A stretch of 64,000 nucleotides of DNA from contig JADZDP010000094.1 of NCBI GenBank assembly GCA_020850995.1, forward strand, positions 1 to 64,000, written 5' to 3'. Below are positions 16,154 to 24,952 of this stretch, one piece after another. The notes under the pieces were generated by a model, which was not told the DNA's origin, did not search any database, and saw only the letters and a program-made list of their open reading frames with translations. The position numbers were made by a program, and so were the translations under genes. This DNA comes from Deltaproteobacteria bacterium (lineage in GTDB: Bacteria; Myxococcota; UBA727; VGSZ01). The first letter of the stretch is position 1, and every line of letters begins with the position of its first letter.

Positions 16154-18450
16154 CTCCGACGACGACGCGCGAGCAGCGCCAACAACCCGAGCGCGCCCGC
16201 CACGGGCGCCAGGCCGCCCGACGAGGAGCAGCCCGCCTGCACCGTGGGGTTCATGTTGAGCGCGTCGCAGCGGGTGCGCAGGCGGTAGGTGCCGAAATCG
16301 CCCGTGGGGTGCACGTGCACGACGTAGTTGCCGGCTGCGAGGTCGCGCGCGCTGGCCATGATTTCGCCGTCGCCCTCGGCGATCACCTCGCCGTCGGCGT
16401 TCACGATCTCAGTGGTGAGCTCGAGGCCGTCGGCGCTGAGCTGCGCGAACAGGTCGTCGTGCGCGCGCACCTCGACGAAGAAGTAGTCGTCGTCCTTGAG
16501 CGTGAGCGCGCGCTCCTCGCCGCAGTACATCTCGGCCGCGTCCTCGAGCGTGTCGTTGTCCTCGAGCTCGTCTTCATCGGCGTCGGGGTTGGGGCCCACG
16601 GGCGGGTCCACCGGGTCGTCACTGGGCGGGTCGACGGGGTCGTCACTCGGCGGATCCACCGGGTCATCGGCGGGCGGCGGCTGGCCGCCCGTGCAGGTGA
16701 CGGTGAGCGCGTAGGGACCGCTGTGCTGGGTGCCGCTCTGCTCCACGTAGGGCACCACGGCGATGCGCACCGGCGAGCCCGTGCCCGTGAGCTGCACGCT
16801 CTCGTTGCCCGTGGGCGACTCCGACACGCCCACCACGTCCTGCGCGCCGGGCCCGTCCATGACGTACAGGTCGAGGTCGGCGCCGTTTCCGGCCGCGATG
16901 CTGACGGTGATGGCGGCGCCCGCGCCGGTCTGCAGCACGAACCAATCGGAGTCGGCGGGCATAGCCATCAGGTCGAGGTCGGCGCCGCAGGCCACGCCGC
17001 TCTTGGCGCTGTCGTAGGCGTCGTTCTCCTCGAGGTTGTCGTCGCTCGGGGGGGGCGGCGGCGGCGGCGGCGGCGTGCCGCCGGTGATGTCGTCGAGGGT
17101 GGCGTCGAGCTTCATGGCCACCTTGCTGCCGCAGCCGGCGCACGCGGTGCCGTTCGCCTGCAACAGGCTCACGATCTCGGCCCGCGTCAGCGTGGCGTCG
17201 AGCGCCTGCATGAGCGACACGGCGCCGGCCACGTGGGGCGAGGCCATCGAGGTGCCTTGATTGAACGCGTAGCCGTTCGACGAGGGCCCGATGGAGGAGA
17301 GCACGCCACCATTCTCGCCGGCGGAGAAGTCGCCACCGGGCGCCACGATGGCCACCTGGCTGCCGAACGACGAGTACCCGGTGAGCGAGCCATCGGGACC
17401 ATGGGCGGCCACGGCGACGGAGCCGTTGCAGTTGGCCGGGCTGCCCACGGCGCCCCCGCTGTTGCCGGCGGCGGCCACGAAGATGGCGCCCTGCTGGTTG
17501 ACGAAGTCGACCATCTCTTGCTCATACGAGCTGCACGACGAGTCGCTGCCGAGCGACAGGTTCATCACCGACACCTTGTTGGTGCCCACCGCCGGCACGC
17601 CGCTCACGTTGCCACCCGCCATCCACATGGCCGCGTCGCCAATGTCGACGATGTCACCGCCGCAGGCGCCGAGCGCGCGGCCGATGACCAGGCCCGCGTT
17701 CCAGTTGAGGCCGGGGATGCCCGTAGAGTTGTCGGCGCGCGCGCCGATGGTGCCGGCCACGTGGGTGCCGTGGTAGCTCGACCCGCCGCCGCAGTCGTCG
17801 CCGGTGTCGTTGTAGTCGGCGTCGCGGCCGTTGCCGTCCGTGCTCGACGAGGTGGACGACACGAAGTCGTAGCCGGCCACCGCGCGCGTGCCCACGTCCT
17901 CGTGCGCGCGCACCAGGCCGGTGTCGACGATGCCGACGCGCTGGGTGGACACGCCGGTGGTGCGGTCCCACGCGGCGGGCGCGCCGATGTCGGTGAGGTG
18001 CCACATCTGGCTGTAGCGCGGGTCGTTGGGCGTGCGCAGCGCGCGCATCCAGGTGTCTTGCGCCACCGCGGCCACCGCCGGGTCTTGGCCCAGGCGCTCG
18101 ATGAGCTCGAGCGTGCGTGCCTCGGTCGGCATGGTGGCCGGGTCGGCGGCGTCCCGGATCTCCACGAAGGCCCAGCCGAGCGTGGTGGGACGAATGAGCT
18201 CGATGGCGACGCCGGTGCGCGCCGCCAGGTCCTTCATGGCCTCCACGGCGGCCGTGCGGTTGCGACCCACCACGAGCTCATCCGCGCGGAAGCCCTGGAG
18301 CTTCACCAGCGCCACGCCGGGCACGCGCTCAACCGGCACACCGCGGCGGAAGGGGTCGAAGCCCTTGTCGGCCATCGCCGCGCCGGCACCGAGCAGAGCA
18401 ACCACCGAAGCGAGCGCCAGGAGCTTGTGCATGGAGGCCACCGTCCTCAT
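16150..18450 (-). CDS. Subtilisin-like S8 serine protease with MYXO-CTERM tail
   Basis: A secreted protease of up to 766 aa. Signal peptide at residues 7-27, an inhibitor-like propeptide, then the S8 domain with the catalytic triad: Asp176 (VGIVDTG), His227 (SYHGTHVAG) and Ser401 (GTSMASPHVAG). A polyproline linker leads to a PPC-like beta domain (about 485-590), a three-copy SDDPVDPP linker and a second PPC-like domain. The C-terminus has GCSSSGG, a hydrophobic stretch and ARRRRS, a MYXO-CTERM sorting signal expected to be processed with lipid attachment to Cys and surface display. ATG 18432 is an alternative start giving a more usual signal peptide. Confidence 0.95.
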   Translation of the reverse strand: MRTVASMHKLLALASVVALLGAGAAMADKGFDPFRRGVPVERVPGVALVKLQGFRADELVVGRNRTAAVEAMKDLAARTGVAIELIRPTTLGWAFVEIRDAADPATMPTEARTLELIERLGQDPAVAAVAQDTWMRALRTPNDPRYSQMWHLTDIGAPAAWDRTTGVSTQRVGIVDTGLVRAHEDVGTRAVAGYDFVSSTSSSTDGNGRDADYNDTGDDCGGGSSYHGTHVAGTIGARADNSTGIPGLNWNAGLVIGRALGACGGDIVDIGDAAMWMAGGNVSGVPAVGTNKVSVMNLSLGSDSSCSSYEQEMVDFVNQQGAIFVAAAGNSGGAVGSPANCNGSVAVAAHGPDGSLTGYSSFGSQVAIVAPGGDFSAGENGGVLSSIGPSSNGYAFNQGTSMASPHVAGAVSLMQALDATLTRAEIVSLLQANGTACAGCGSKVAMKLDATLDDITGGTPPPPPPPPPSDDNLEENDAYDSAKSGVACGADLDLMAMPADSDWFVLQTGAGAAITVSIAAGNGADLDLYVMDGPGAQDVVGVSESPTGNESVQLTGTGSPVRIAVVPYVEQSGTQHSGPYALTVTCTGGQPPPADDPVDPPSDDPVDPPSDDPVDPPVGPNPDADEDELEDNDTLEDAAEMYCGEERALTLKDDDYFFVEVRAHDDLFAQLSADGLELTTEIVNADGEVIAEGDGEIMASARDLAAGNYVVHVHPTGDFGTYRLRTRCDALNMNPTVQAGCSSSGGLAPVAGALGLLALLARRRRS
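16601..16672. repeat. 24-bp tandem repeat, three copies, inside the protease gene
   Basis: Three 24-bp units beginning GGCGGGTCCACC / GGCGGGTCGACG / GGCGGATCCACC encode the acidic linker repeat SDDPVDPP between two PPC-like domains. The first two copies are closest; the third has diverged. A linker of this type can change length without harming the domains. Confidence 0.9.
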
Positions 18451-18633
18451 GGTCGTTGTCGACAGCGTAGAGGGAGAGCGCCTCTGATCTCAGCCGTCCC
18501 CATGACCGATGCGACATGTGGCCCGTACTGCCGTCACCGGCTCAAGTGCTTGATTTATCGAAACTCGTGGGCCGCACCGTGAGGTCGGACACAGGGCGGT
18601 CCGGCAGGGGGCCGATGTGGTAGCGAAGGCTCC

Positions 18634-19302
18634 ATGGCGCCTACCAAGCTCGAGCTCTTCTACGACGTGGTTTCGCCCTACTCGTACCTCGCCGCCGTGG
18701 TGCTCGAGCGCTACACGCGCACGCCCTCGCCGCTATGGCCCCTCGAGCTCGTGTGGCGCCCTGCCTTCCTCGCCGGTGTGTTCAAGGCCGTGGGCAACAC
18801 GCCGCCCGCGTCGCTGCCCCAACGCGCGAGCTACCTGCTGCAAGACATCGCGAGGCTGTCGCGCTTCTTCGACGTCGACATGACCGTGCCCGAGACCTTC
18901 CCGGGCGACACCCTGCGCGCCATGCGCCTGCTCAGCGCCGCGGCGCTGACGCAGCCGGCGCGCGTGGGCGCATTGTCGATGGCGCTGTGGCGTCGCCACT
19001 GGGGCAAAGGGCGCGAGGTGGCGAGCGACGACGCGCTGCTCTGGGCCACGCGCGAGGCCGGCCTCGACGACGGCGCCGCCGTGGTGGCGCGCACCAGCGA
19101 CGCCGAGGTCAAGGACGCGCTGCGCCGCGCCACCGACGAGGCGGTGGCGCGCGGCGCCTTCGGCTTCCCCGCCACCTTCGTCGCGCTCGACGGCGAGGAC
19201 GCGCTCTTCTTCGGCTCCGATCGCCTGGAGCTGCTGGCCCACACGCTCGGCCTGCCCTGGCGTGGGCCGCGCCCGTCGACGACGGCGGGCGCAGCCACGT
19301 AG
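18634..19302 (+). CDS. DsbA-fold 2-hydroxychromene-2-carboxylate isomerase / kappa-GST-like protein
   Basis: The 222-aa protein has FYDVVSPYSYLA at residues 9-20, the glutathione-binding start of HCCA isomerase/kappa-class GST proteins, a helical insertion, and GAFGFPATFV with the cis-Pro near the end. These enzymes use glutathione for isomerisation or conjugation of aromatic compounds. The substrate is unknown and there is no aromatic degradation cluster nearby, so a housekeeping or detoxification role is likely. Monocistronic in appearance, divergent from the S8 protease with 183 bp between. Confidence 0.88.
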   Translation: MAPTKLELFYDVVSPYSYLAAVVLERYTRTPSPLWPLELVWRPAFLAGVFKAVGNTPPASLPQRASYLLQDIARLSRFFDVDMTVPETFPGDTLRAMRLLSAAALTQPARVGALSMALWRRHWGKGREVASDDALLWATREAGLDDGAAVVARTSDAEVKDALRRATDEAVARGAFGFPATFVALDGEDALFFGSDRLELLAHTLGLPWRGPRPSTTAGAAT

Positions 19303-19331
19303 CCCACGCGCGAAGTTGCTAGAGTGGCCTC

Positions 19332-20084
19332 GTGCGTCGCCGTGACTTCCTGCTCGCGAGCATGCCGCTGGTGCTGGCGGCCAGCGGCGCGCGCGCCATC
19401 GGCCCCCGCTCCGAGGTGGGCGTGGGGCGCCTCAAGCACGGCGGCGCGTGGGACGCGCGCCCCGAGGCGCTGCGGCGCCTCTTGTGGGAGGTGGGCAAGC
19501 GCACCTCCATCGCCGCCGCCAAAGACGCCGCCGTGGTGGCGCTCGACGAGGAGAGCCCCGAGGGCAAGGAGCTGTTCTGGCAACCTTTGGTGGTGCTCGC
19601 CGGCGAAGGCGAGCTGCCGCCCTTCTCCGCGCGCCAGCGCGCGCGCCTCGAGCGTCACCTGCGCTACGGCGGCACCCTGCTCATCGACGCGCCCAGTGCC
19701 GCCGACCCCTTCGTGGCCGGCGCCAAGCGCGAGCTCGCGGCGGTGTTGCCGGGCACCACGCTGCGCGCGCTCGACGACGAGCACGTGATCTTCAAGAGCT
19801 TCTACCTGCTCGACGGCGCCGTGGGGCGCACGCGCGACGACGCGCACCTCTACGGCATCGACGTCGCTGGCCGCGCCGCCGTGGTGCTCTCTACCAACGA
19901 CCTGTTGGGCGCGCTCGAGCGCGATCGCTTCGGCACCTGGCGCTACGACTGCGAGCCCGACGGCGATGCGCAGCGCGAGCTGGCGTTCCGCCTGGGCGTC
20001 AACCTCGTCATGTACGCCACCTGCCTCGACTACAAGGAAGACCAGGTGCACATCCCCTTCATCATGAAGAAGAAGCGCCGGTGA
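19332..20084 (+). CDS. DUF4159 domain protein with Tat-type signal
   Basis: The 250-aa protein starts at GTG 19332 with a twin-arginine-type signal (RRRDFLLASMPLVLAASGARA). The body matches the DUF4159 pattern: LKHGGAWDARPEALRRLL, a LRYGGTLLID strand and a C-terminal FRLGVNLVMYA. DUF4159 proteins are often encoded next to VWA-domain membrane proteins in operons with MoxR ATPases; here the VWA gene follows with a GTGA overlap but the MoxR and DUF58 partners are absent. Role unknown, probably in the periplasm. Confidence 0.82.
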   Translation: MRRRDFLLASMPLVLAASGARAIGPRSEVGVGRLKHGGAWDARPEALRRLLWEVGKRTSIAAAKDAAVVALDEESPEGKELFWQPLVVLAGEGELPPFSARQRARLERHLRYGGTLLIDAPSAADPFVAGAKRELAAVLPGTTLRALDDEHVIFKSFYLLDGAVGRTRDDAHLYGIDVAGRAAVVLSTNDLLGALERDRFGTWRYDCEPDGDAQRELAFRLGVNLVMYATCLDYKEDQVHIPFIMKKKRR

Positions 20085-22396
20085 GCCCGAGCGACGCCAC
20101 CTTCAACGCGAGCGAGCTGGTGGCGCTGACGCGCCTCCCCGGCTGGGTCATCGCGGCGGTGGCGCTGGCGCTCGTGCTCGCGCTGGTGGTGGGCGCGCGC
20201 GCCACGCGCGGCGCGCCACCGGCGGTGCGCGCCGGCCTGCTGGCGTTGCGCGCCGCGCTGTGCGCGGGCGTCGTGGTGCTCGTGCTCGAGCCGGGCATGC
20301 GCTTGATGGCCACGAGCAAAGAGCACAACCGCGTGCTCATCGCCGTCGATGTCTCCGCCTCCATGAGCGAGGATGACGACGGACGGTCGCGCGCGCGGCG
20401 CGCCGCCGACGCCGCCAAGGCGCTGGTCGACGATCTCGCGCGGCGCGACGCGCCCTTCGTGCCCGAGCTGTGGTTGTTCGACGGTACCGCGCGCAAGGCC
20501 GCGCCCGGCGATCTCGACCTGCTGCAGAGCGGCGCGCTGGTGCCCACGGGCGCAGCGTCGCGCTTGCCGGCCGCCCTGGAGGCCGCCCCCCTCGGCAACG
20601 GCGCACCACCCCTTGGCGGCGTGGTGATCGTCTCTGACGGCGCCGACACCAGCGGCTTGTCGCCCGCGCTCACGCCAGAGCTGCGCGAGGCCGCGCTGCG
20701 CGTGAACGCGCCCGTGCACACCGTGCAGGTCGGCGCATCGACACCCTTCAAGGACCTGGCGCTCGAGCGCGTGCTCACCGACGAGCTCGCCTTCGTGCGC
20801 AACAAGCTCACCATCGAGGTCAACGTGCGCAGCAAGGGCTTCGACGCCACCGTGCCCTTGACCTTGAAGGAAGACGGCCGCCCCGTGGCCAGCACCGACG
20901 TCACCGTCAGCGACGGCGAGACCGTCAAAGCCAGCATCACCTTCGAGCCGCAGCGCGCCGGCAAGCGCATCTACACCGTGAGCGCGCCGGTCTTGGCCGA
21001 CGAACGCATCGCCGAGAACAACCGCGTCGACTTCACGCTCAAGCTGATCCGCGACCGCATCCGCGTGCTGTTGGTGGCCGGCCGCCCCTCGTGGGACGAG
21101 CGCCACGTGCGGCGCATCCTCAAGGAGAACCCGTCGGTCGACCTGATCTCGTTCTTCATCCTGCGCAGCACCACCGACCTGACCAACGCCGGCAACCGTG
21201 AGCTCTCGCTCATCCCCTTCCCCACGCGCGAGCTGTTCACCGAAGAGCTCGACACCTTCGACGTCGTCATCTTTCAAGACTTCAACTACCGCCCCTACCA
21301 GATGGCGCCCTACCTCGAGAACGTGAAGCAATTCGTCGAAGACGCGGGCGGCGGCTTCATGATGATCGGTGGCGAGCTGTCGTTCTCCGAGGGCGACTAC
21401 GAGGGCACGCCCGTCGCCGACGTGTTGCCGGTGCGCCTCTTGCCCGGCAGCGGCCACGTCTCCACCGAGAGCTTCGCGCCCTTGCTCACCGCCGCCGGCG
21501 CGAGCCACCCGGTCACCGACCTCGGGGAGCTGTCGGGCGGCGAGCCCCAGGGCGGCCTGGCGACGCTGCCGCCGCTCGAGGGCGTGAACCTGGTGGCCGG
21601 CCTGCGCGAGGGCGCCGACGTGTTGCTGGCCCATCCTTTCTTGAACGTGGGGAGCGAGCCCGCGCCGGTGGTGGCGGTGGCCGAGGTGGGCAAGGGCAGG
21701 AGCATGGCGGTCTTGACCGACTCCACCTGGTTTTGGGGCCTGCCCCACGTGGGCGCCGGCGGGCGCGGCGACGCGCACCGTCGCTTCTTCGCCAACGCGC
21801 TGCGCTGGCTCATCCGCGACCCCGAGCTGTCGCGCGCCCGCATCGTCGTCGACCTGCCCGACGCCACGCGCGGCGTCGAGCCCGGCAGCGCCGTGCCGCT
21901 CGAGGCGCGCACCTTCAACTCGCGCTACCAGCCTGAGGGCGGCGACCGCGTGGTCATCACGCTGACGCCGCTCGACGCCACCGACGGCACCGCGCCCACC
22001 ATCCTCGAGGGGACCACGGGCGACGACGGCGCCTGGCGCGGCAGCTTCGAGCCGCCGAGCAGCGGCGTGTGGCGCGCCCGCGTCGACGCCAAGGCCGGCG
22101 GCGACGACACCAAGCCCATCGGCTCCGACGAGGACGCCTTCGTGGTGCGCGCCACCGCCGCCGAGAAGCTGTTCGCCGAGCCGCGACCCGAGGTGCTGGC
22201 CGCGCTGGCCAGCGCCGGGGGCGGGCGCGCCGTGCCTGTCGATGAGGTGCGCGGCCTGCCCTTCGTCGACCGCAAGCTGACGCGCGTGCACCGGCAACGC
22301 ACCGAGCCCCTGTGGAACCAGGCCTGGGTCATTGGCGCGCTGACGGTGCTGGCAGGAGCCGAATGGTGGTGGCGTCGACGGCGCGGCTTCGCGTAG
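20081..22396 (+). CDS. VWA and glutamine-amidotransferase-like domain membrane protein
   Basis: The 771-aa protein has two N-terminal membrane segments (WVIAAVALALVLALVVG and LRAALCAGVVVLVL), a von Willebrand A domain with the MIDAS start AVDVSASMSE at about residue 88, a beta-sandwich, then a region resembling class I glutamine amidotransferase-fold domains (VFQDF/FMMIGGELSFSEGDY type; no catalytic Cys recognised), and a C-terminal membrane helix before RRRR. GTG 20081 overlaps the DUF4159 stop. It is likely an inner-membrane protein acting with its DUF4159 partner in protein-complex assembly or sensing; this is inferred from gene pairing in other genomes. Confidence 0.82.
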   Translation: MSPSDATFNASELVALTRLPGWVIAAVALALVLALVVGARATRGAPPAVRAGLLALRAALCAGVVVLVLEPGMRLMATSKEHNRVLIAVDVSASMSEDDDGRSRARRAADAAKALVDDLARRDAPFVPELWLFDGTARKAAPGDLDLLQSGALVPTGAASRLPAALEAAPLGNGAPPLGGVVIVSDGADTSGLSPALTPELREAALRVNAPVHTVQVGASTPFKDLALERVLTDELAFVRNKLTIEVNVRSKGFDATVPLTLKEDGRPVASTDVTVSDGETVKASITFEPQRAGKRIYTVSAPVLADERIAENNRVDFTLKLIRDRIRVLLVAGRPSWDERHVRRILKENPSVDLISFFILRSTTDLTNAGNRELSLIPFPTRELFTEELDTFDVVIFQDFNYRPYQMAPYLENVKQFVEDAGGGFMMIGGELSFSEGDYEGTPVADVLPVRLLPGSGHVSTESFAPLLTAAGASHPVTDLGELSGGEPQGGLATLPPLEGVNLVAGLREGADVLLAHPFLNVGSEPAPVVAVAEVGKGRSMAVLTDSTWFWGLPHVGAGGRGDAHRRFFANALRWLIRDPELSRARIVVDLPDATRGVEPGSAVPLEARTFNSRYQPEGGDRVVITLTPLDATDGTAPTILEGTTGDDGAWRGSFEPPSSGVWRARVDAKAGGDDTKPIGSDEDAFVVRATAAEKLFAEPRPEVLAALASAGGGRAVPVDEVRGLPFVDRKLTRVHRQRTEPLWNQAWVIGALTVLAGAEWWWRRRRGFA

Positions 22397-22418
22397 CGTG
22401 GAGCGAACGGAGGTCTCC

Positions 22419-23108
22419 ATGGCGGCCAAGAAGAAGCGCGCGACCAAGGGCGGCTCGGCGAAGAAGCAGCAGGCAGGGAAGAAGCAGCCCGCCAAGAAAG
22501 CGACGAAGCGCAGCGCGAAGAAGGCCGCGCCCAAGAAGGCCGCGCCCAAGAAGGCCACGCCCAAGAAGGCCGCGCCCAAGAAGGCCGCGCCCAAGAAGGC
22601 CGCGTCAGCAAAGGCGAGTGCGAAGAAGAGCGCGCCAAGAACGGCGACGGCCCCAAAGAGCGCGACGACGAAAGCGGCCGCGAAGGCGACGCCGAAGGCC
22701 GGTGGTGGCGCGCGGCCCACCACCACCATCGTGCAGCACGTGTTCATCCAAGCGACGCCGCTGCAGGTGTACGACGCGCTGGTGGATCCCACGCTGGCCT
22801 CGTCCATCGTCGGCGGCGCCTGCGAGGGCGAGCCCGCGGTGGGCGCCACCTTCACGCACTGGAACAAGTACATCCACGGCAAGCACCTCGAGCTGGTGCG
22901 CGGCGAGCGCATCGTGCAGGAGTGGCGCACCACCGAGTGGCCCACGGGTGCGGCGCCCTCACGGCTCGAGATCTCGCTCGACGGCAGCGGTGGCGGCACC
23001 GAGCTGACCATGACGCACTCGCAGGTACCAACGGAGCAGGCCGAGGAGTACCGCCAGGGTTGGATCGACTTCTACTGGACGCCCATGCGCGCGCACTTCG
23101 GCGAGTGA
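22419..23108 (+). CDS. Histone-H1-like Lys/Ala/Pro tail fused to an AHSA1 (SRPBCC) domain
   Basis: The 229-aa protein has two clear parts. Residues 1 to about 95 are almost entirely K, A, P, S, T and R, with a KKAAP repeat, like bacterial histone-H1/Hc1-type DNA-binding tails. Residues from about 103 on form a START/AHSA1 domain (VQHVFIQATPLQVYDALVDP ... HGKHLELVRGERIVQEWRT ... GTELTMTHSQVP ... GWIDFYWTPMRAHFGE). ATG 22419 is chosen because GGAGG is five nt upstream; an in-frame GTG at 22398 would add seven residues. The tail would bind nucleic acid non-specifically, while the AHSA1 fold binds small hydrophobic ligands or Hsp90-like partners. Function of the combination is unknown. Confidence 0.85.
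   Translation: MAAKKKRATKGGSAKKQQAGKKQPAKKATKRSAKKAAPKKAAPKKATPKKAAPKKAAPKKAASAKASAKKSAPRTATAPKSATTKAAAKATPKAGGGARPTTTIVQHVFIQATPLQVYDALVDPTLASSIVGGACEGEPAVGATFTHWNKYIHGKHLELVRGERIVQEWRTTEWPTGAAPSRLEISLDGSGGGTELTMTHSQVPTEQAEEYRQGWIDFYWTPMRAHFGE
22518..22607. repeat. 15-bp tandem repeat (six copies) encoding KKAAP
   Basis: Six in-frame copies of AAGAAGGCCGCGCCC, with one Ala-to-Thr variant and a divergent last copy, make the core of the histone-like tail. The near-identity at DNA level suggests recent expansion. Confidence 0.9.
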
Positions 23109-23533
23109 GCTCCGGTCCCGTGCGCTGGTGGGTGTACGCGCTCTGCTGCGCGGACGACTCCATCTACCTCGGCATCACCAACGACCTCGCGCGCCGCGAG
23201 CGCGCGCACCAGGCGGGGCGCGGCGGCGCCTACACGCGCGCGCGCCGGCCGGTGCGCGTGGTCTGGCGCTATCGCTGTGGCGAGCCGATCGCGCGCCGCC
23301 TGGAGCCCGCGCTCAAGCGCCTGACCCGCGCGCAGCGGCTGCGCCTGGTGGCCGGTGACCGCGCGCTCTTGCGCGCCGCGCTGACGCGCGCGCGGCGCAC
23401 GCTCAGGGCGCCGCGGGTACGCGCAGCGCCTGCACCATCGCGCTCGCCGCCAAGCGCGCCTGCGCCGCGGAACCCTCGCGCGCGGCCAGGCTCTCGACGT
23501 GGTGGTAAAGCGCAGCGCCCTCGGCGTCGGTGA
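23105..23533 (+). CDS. GIY-YIG domain protein (YhbQ/UvrC-like fold)
   Basis: The 142-aa protein begins at GTG 23105, overlapping the previous stop by GTGA. The first 90 residues show a GIY-YIG nuclease fold: WWVYALCCADDSIYLGITNDLARRERAHQAGRGGAYTRARRPV, with the usual G-I-Y and Y-I-G represented by WVYAL and YLGIT, conserved Arg, and RRLEPALKRLTRAQRLRLV. After that the frame runs on through an Arg/Pro/Ala-rich tail that is antisense to the kinase gene, giving a 131-nt convergent overlap. The tail is probably not structured; most family members end near residue 95. Confidence 0.78.
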   Translation: MSSGPVRWWVYALCCADDSIYLGITNDLARRERAHQAGRGGAYTRARRPVRVVWRYRCGEPIARRLEPALKRLTRAQRLRLVAGDRALLRAALTRARRTLRAPRVRAAPAPSRSPPSAPAPRNPRARPGSRRGGKAQRPRRR

Positions 23534-24941
23534 GCGGCAAGGCGCCCGCGAGCAAGAGCTGCTCTGCGGCCTCGCCCCCGTTGGCGCTGCGGTCGCGCGG
23601 ATCGCGCGCGCACAGCCGCCCCAGCACCGCTTCGAGCGCGCGGCGGCGCGGCCCCGGCGCCAGCGCCGTCAAGCTCGGCGCGGCGCCAAAGGCCGGCAGG
23701 TGCCCCTCGATGGCCTCGGCGATGACCAGGCCGGCCATGTACAGATCGGCGCGCGCATCGGCGCTGCCGAGCAGGCGGTGCTCGGGCGCCATGTACGCGC
23801 GCGTGCCGGCCAGCGCGCCCAGCTCCTTCATGCCCGCGGTGCCGAAGTCGCACAGCATGAGCTGCCCCTCGTGGAACAACAGGTTCGAGGGCTTGATGTC
23901 GAGGTGCAGCTGGCCGGCCTGGTGGATGTCGTGCAGCGTGCGCAAGAGCACGGCGCCCAGGTCCACCGCCTCGCTGTGGCGCAGCTTGTGTTCCTGCTGC
24001 AGGCGCCGCTGCAGCGAGCCGCCTTCGCACAGCGCCATCACCAAGAGGTCGCGCCCCTCGTCGAGGTCGAGGATGGAGACGATGTGCGGGTGCTCGAAGC
24101 TGCCGGCGATGCGCGCCTCGTGCACGATGCGCGCGCGCCGTTCTTCGGCGCTGCCGCGGGCGTGGAAGATCTTGAGCGCCACCTCGCGGCCGATGAGGCG
24201 ATCGCGCGCGCGAAACACCGTGGCGGCGCCGCCGCGCCCCACCTCGTCGATCACGGAGTAGCGCGAGCCCGCCGCGCGCGCGCCCAAGAAGCGCGCCAGC
24301 ACGCGCCGCCCGTCGTCGCCGCGCTGGAGGTCCTCGTCGCGCCGCAAGCGACGCGCGCGCGTCTTCGCCTGGGTGGCGCCGACGTCGATCGCCAGCACCT
24401 GCTCGTAGCGCTGGCGCGCTAGCTCGACGTCACCGTCGGCCTCCGCGATCTCGCCGAGCGCCTGCAGCGCGAACACCGCGTGCTGCTCGGGCACGGTGGG
24501 CTCGGCGAGCCTGACGAGCAAGGTGGCGGCGCGCGCGCGATCGCCGCGGCGCAACAGGCGCTCGGCCAGCTGCCGACGCAGCTCCACGGACGGCGACGCC
24601 AAGAGCGCGTCGGTGAGCAGCGCGTCGGCGGCCTTGCTGCGACCGCCCGCGTCGAGCGAGGACAGCTCCATCTGCAGCTCGTGCCCCTCGGCGTAGCGGC
24701 GCCCACCGGCGTCGAGCGTCAAGCGGGCGCGCGCGCGCTTGAGCACCTCGTCGAGCTGGTCGCGCCCCTCGGGAGCCGGCTCGGGCGCGGGCACGGGCTC
24801 ATCCCCCACCAGCACGGCGCCCGCGGCGCCGCTCACCGCGACCCGCGGCGGCGCTGGGGGCGCCTGGGGCACAGGCTCGGCGGGCCGCTCCTTGGCCTTG
24901 TCGTCGAGAAAGCCCTTCAGCCAGCGATCGAGGAGGCCCAC
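23403..24941 (-). CDS. Soluble Ser/Thr protein kinase with N-terminal TPR-like region
   Basis: The 512-aa protein has a helical TPR-like region (about residues 80-200) followed by a kinase domain (about 228-480). Visible kinase motifs: Gly loop GRGGAATVF (235-243), VALK with Lys257, catalytic loop HLDIKPSN (346-353), DFG (365-367) and APE (385-387). The HRD Arg is replaced by Leu, so it may not need activation-loop phosphorylation. There is no membrane segment, unlike the kinase at 32991. Substrate unknown. Its end overlaps the convergent GIY-YIG gene. Confidence 0.9.
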   Translation of the reverse strand: MGLLDRWLKGFLDDKAKERPAEPVPQAPPAPPRVAVSGAAGAVLVGDEPVPAPEPAPEGRDQLDEVLKRARARLTLDAGGRRYAEGHELQMELSSLDAGGRSKAADALLTDALLASPSVELRRQLAERLLRRGDRARAATLLVRLAEPTVPEQHAVFALQALGEIAEADGDVELARQRYEQVLAIDVGATQAKTRARRLRRDEDLQRGDDGRRVLARFLGARAAGSRYSVIDEVGRGGAATVFRARDRLIGREVALKIFHARGSAEERRARIVHEARIAGSFEHPHIVSILDLDEGRDLLVMALCEGGSLQRRLQQEHKLRHSEAVDLGAVLLRTLHDIHQAGQLHLDIKPSNLLFHEGQLMLCDFGTAGMKELGALAGTRAYMAPEHRLLGSADARADLYMAGLVIAEAIEGHLPAFGAAPSLTALAPGPRRRALEAVLGRLCARDPRDRSANGGEAAEQLLLAGALPLTDAEGAALYHHVESLAAREGSAAQARLAASAMVQALRVPAAP

Positions 24942-24952
24942 GAGGGCCGAGT

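Noticed and set aside
20030..23011. 993-codon minus-strand frame opposite the VWA and histone-tail genes
   Set aside because: No recognised domains and antisense to well-supported genes; long stop-free antisense frames are expected at this GC content.
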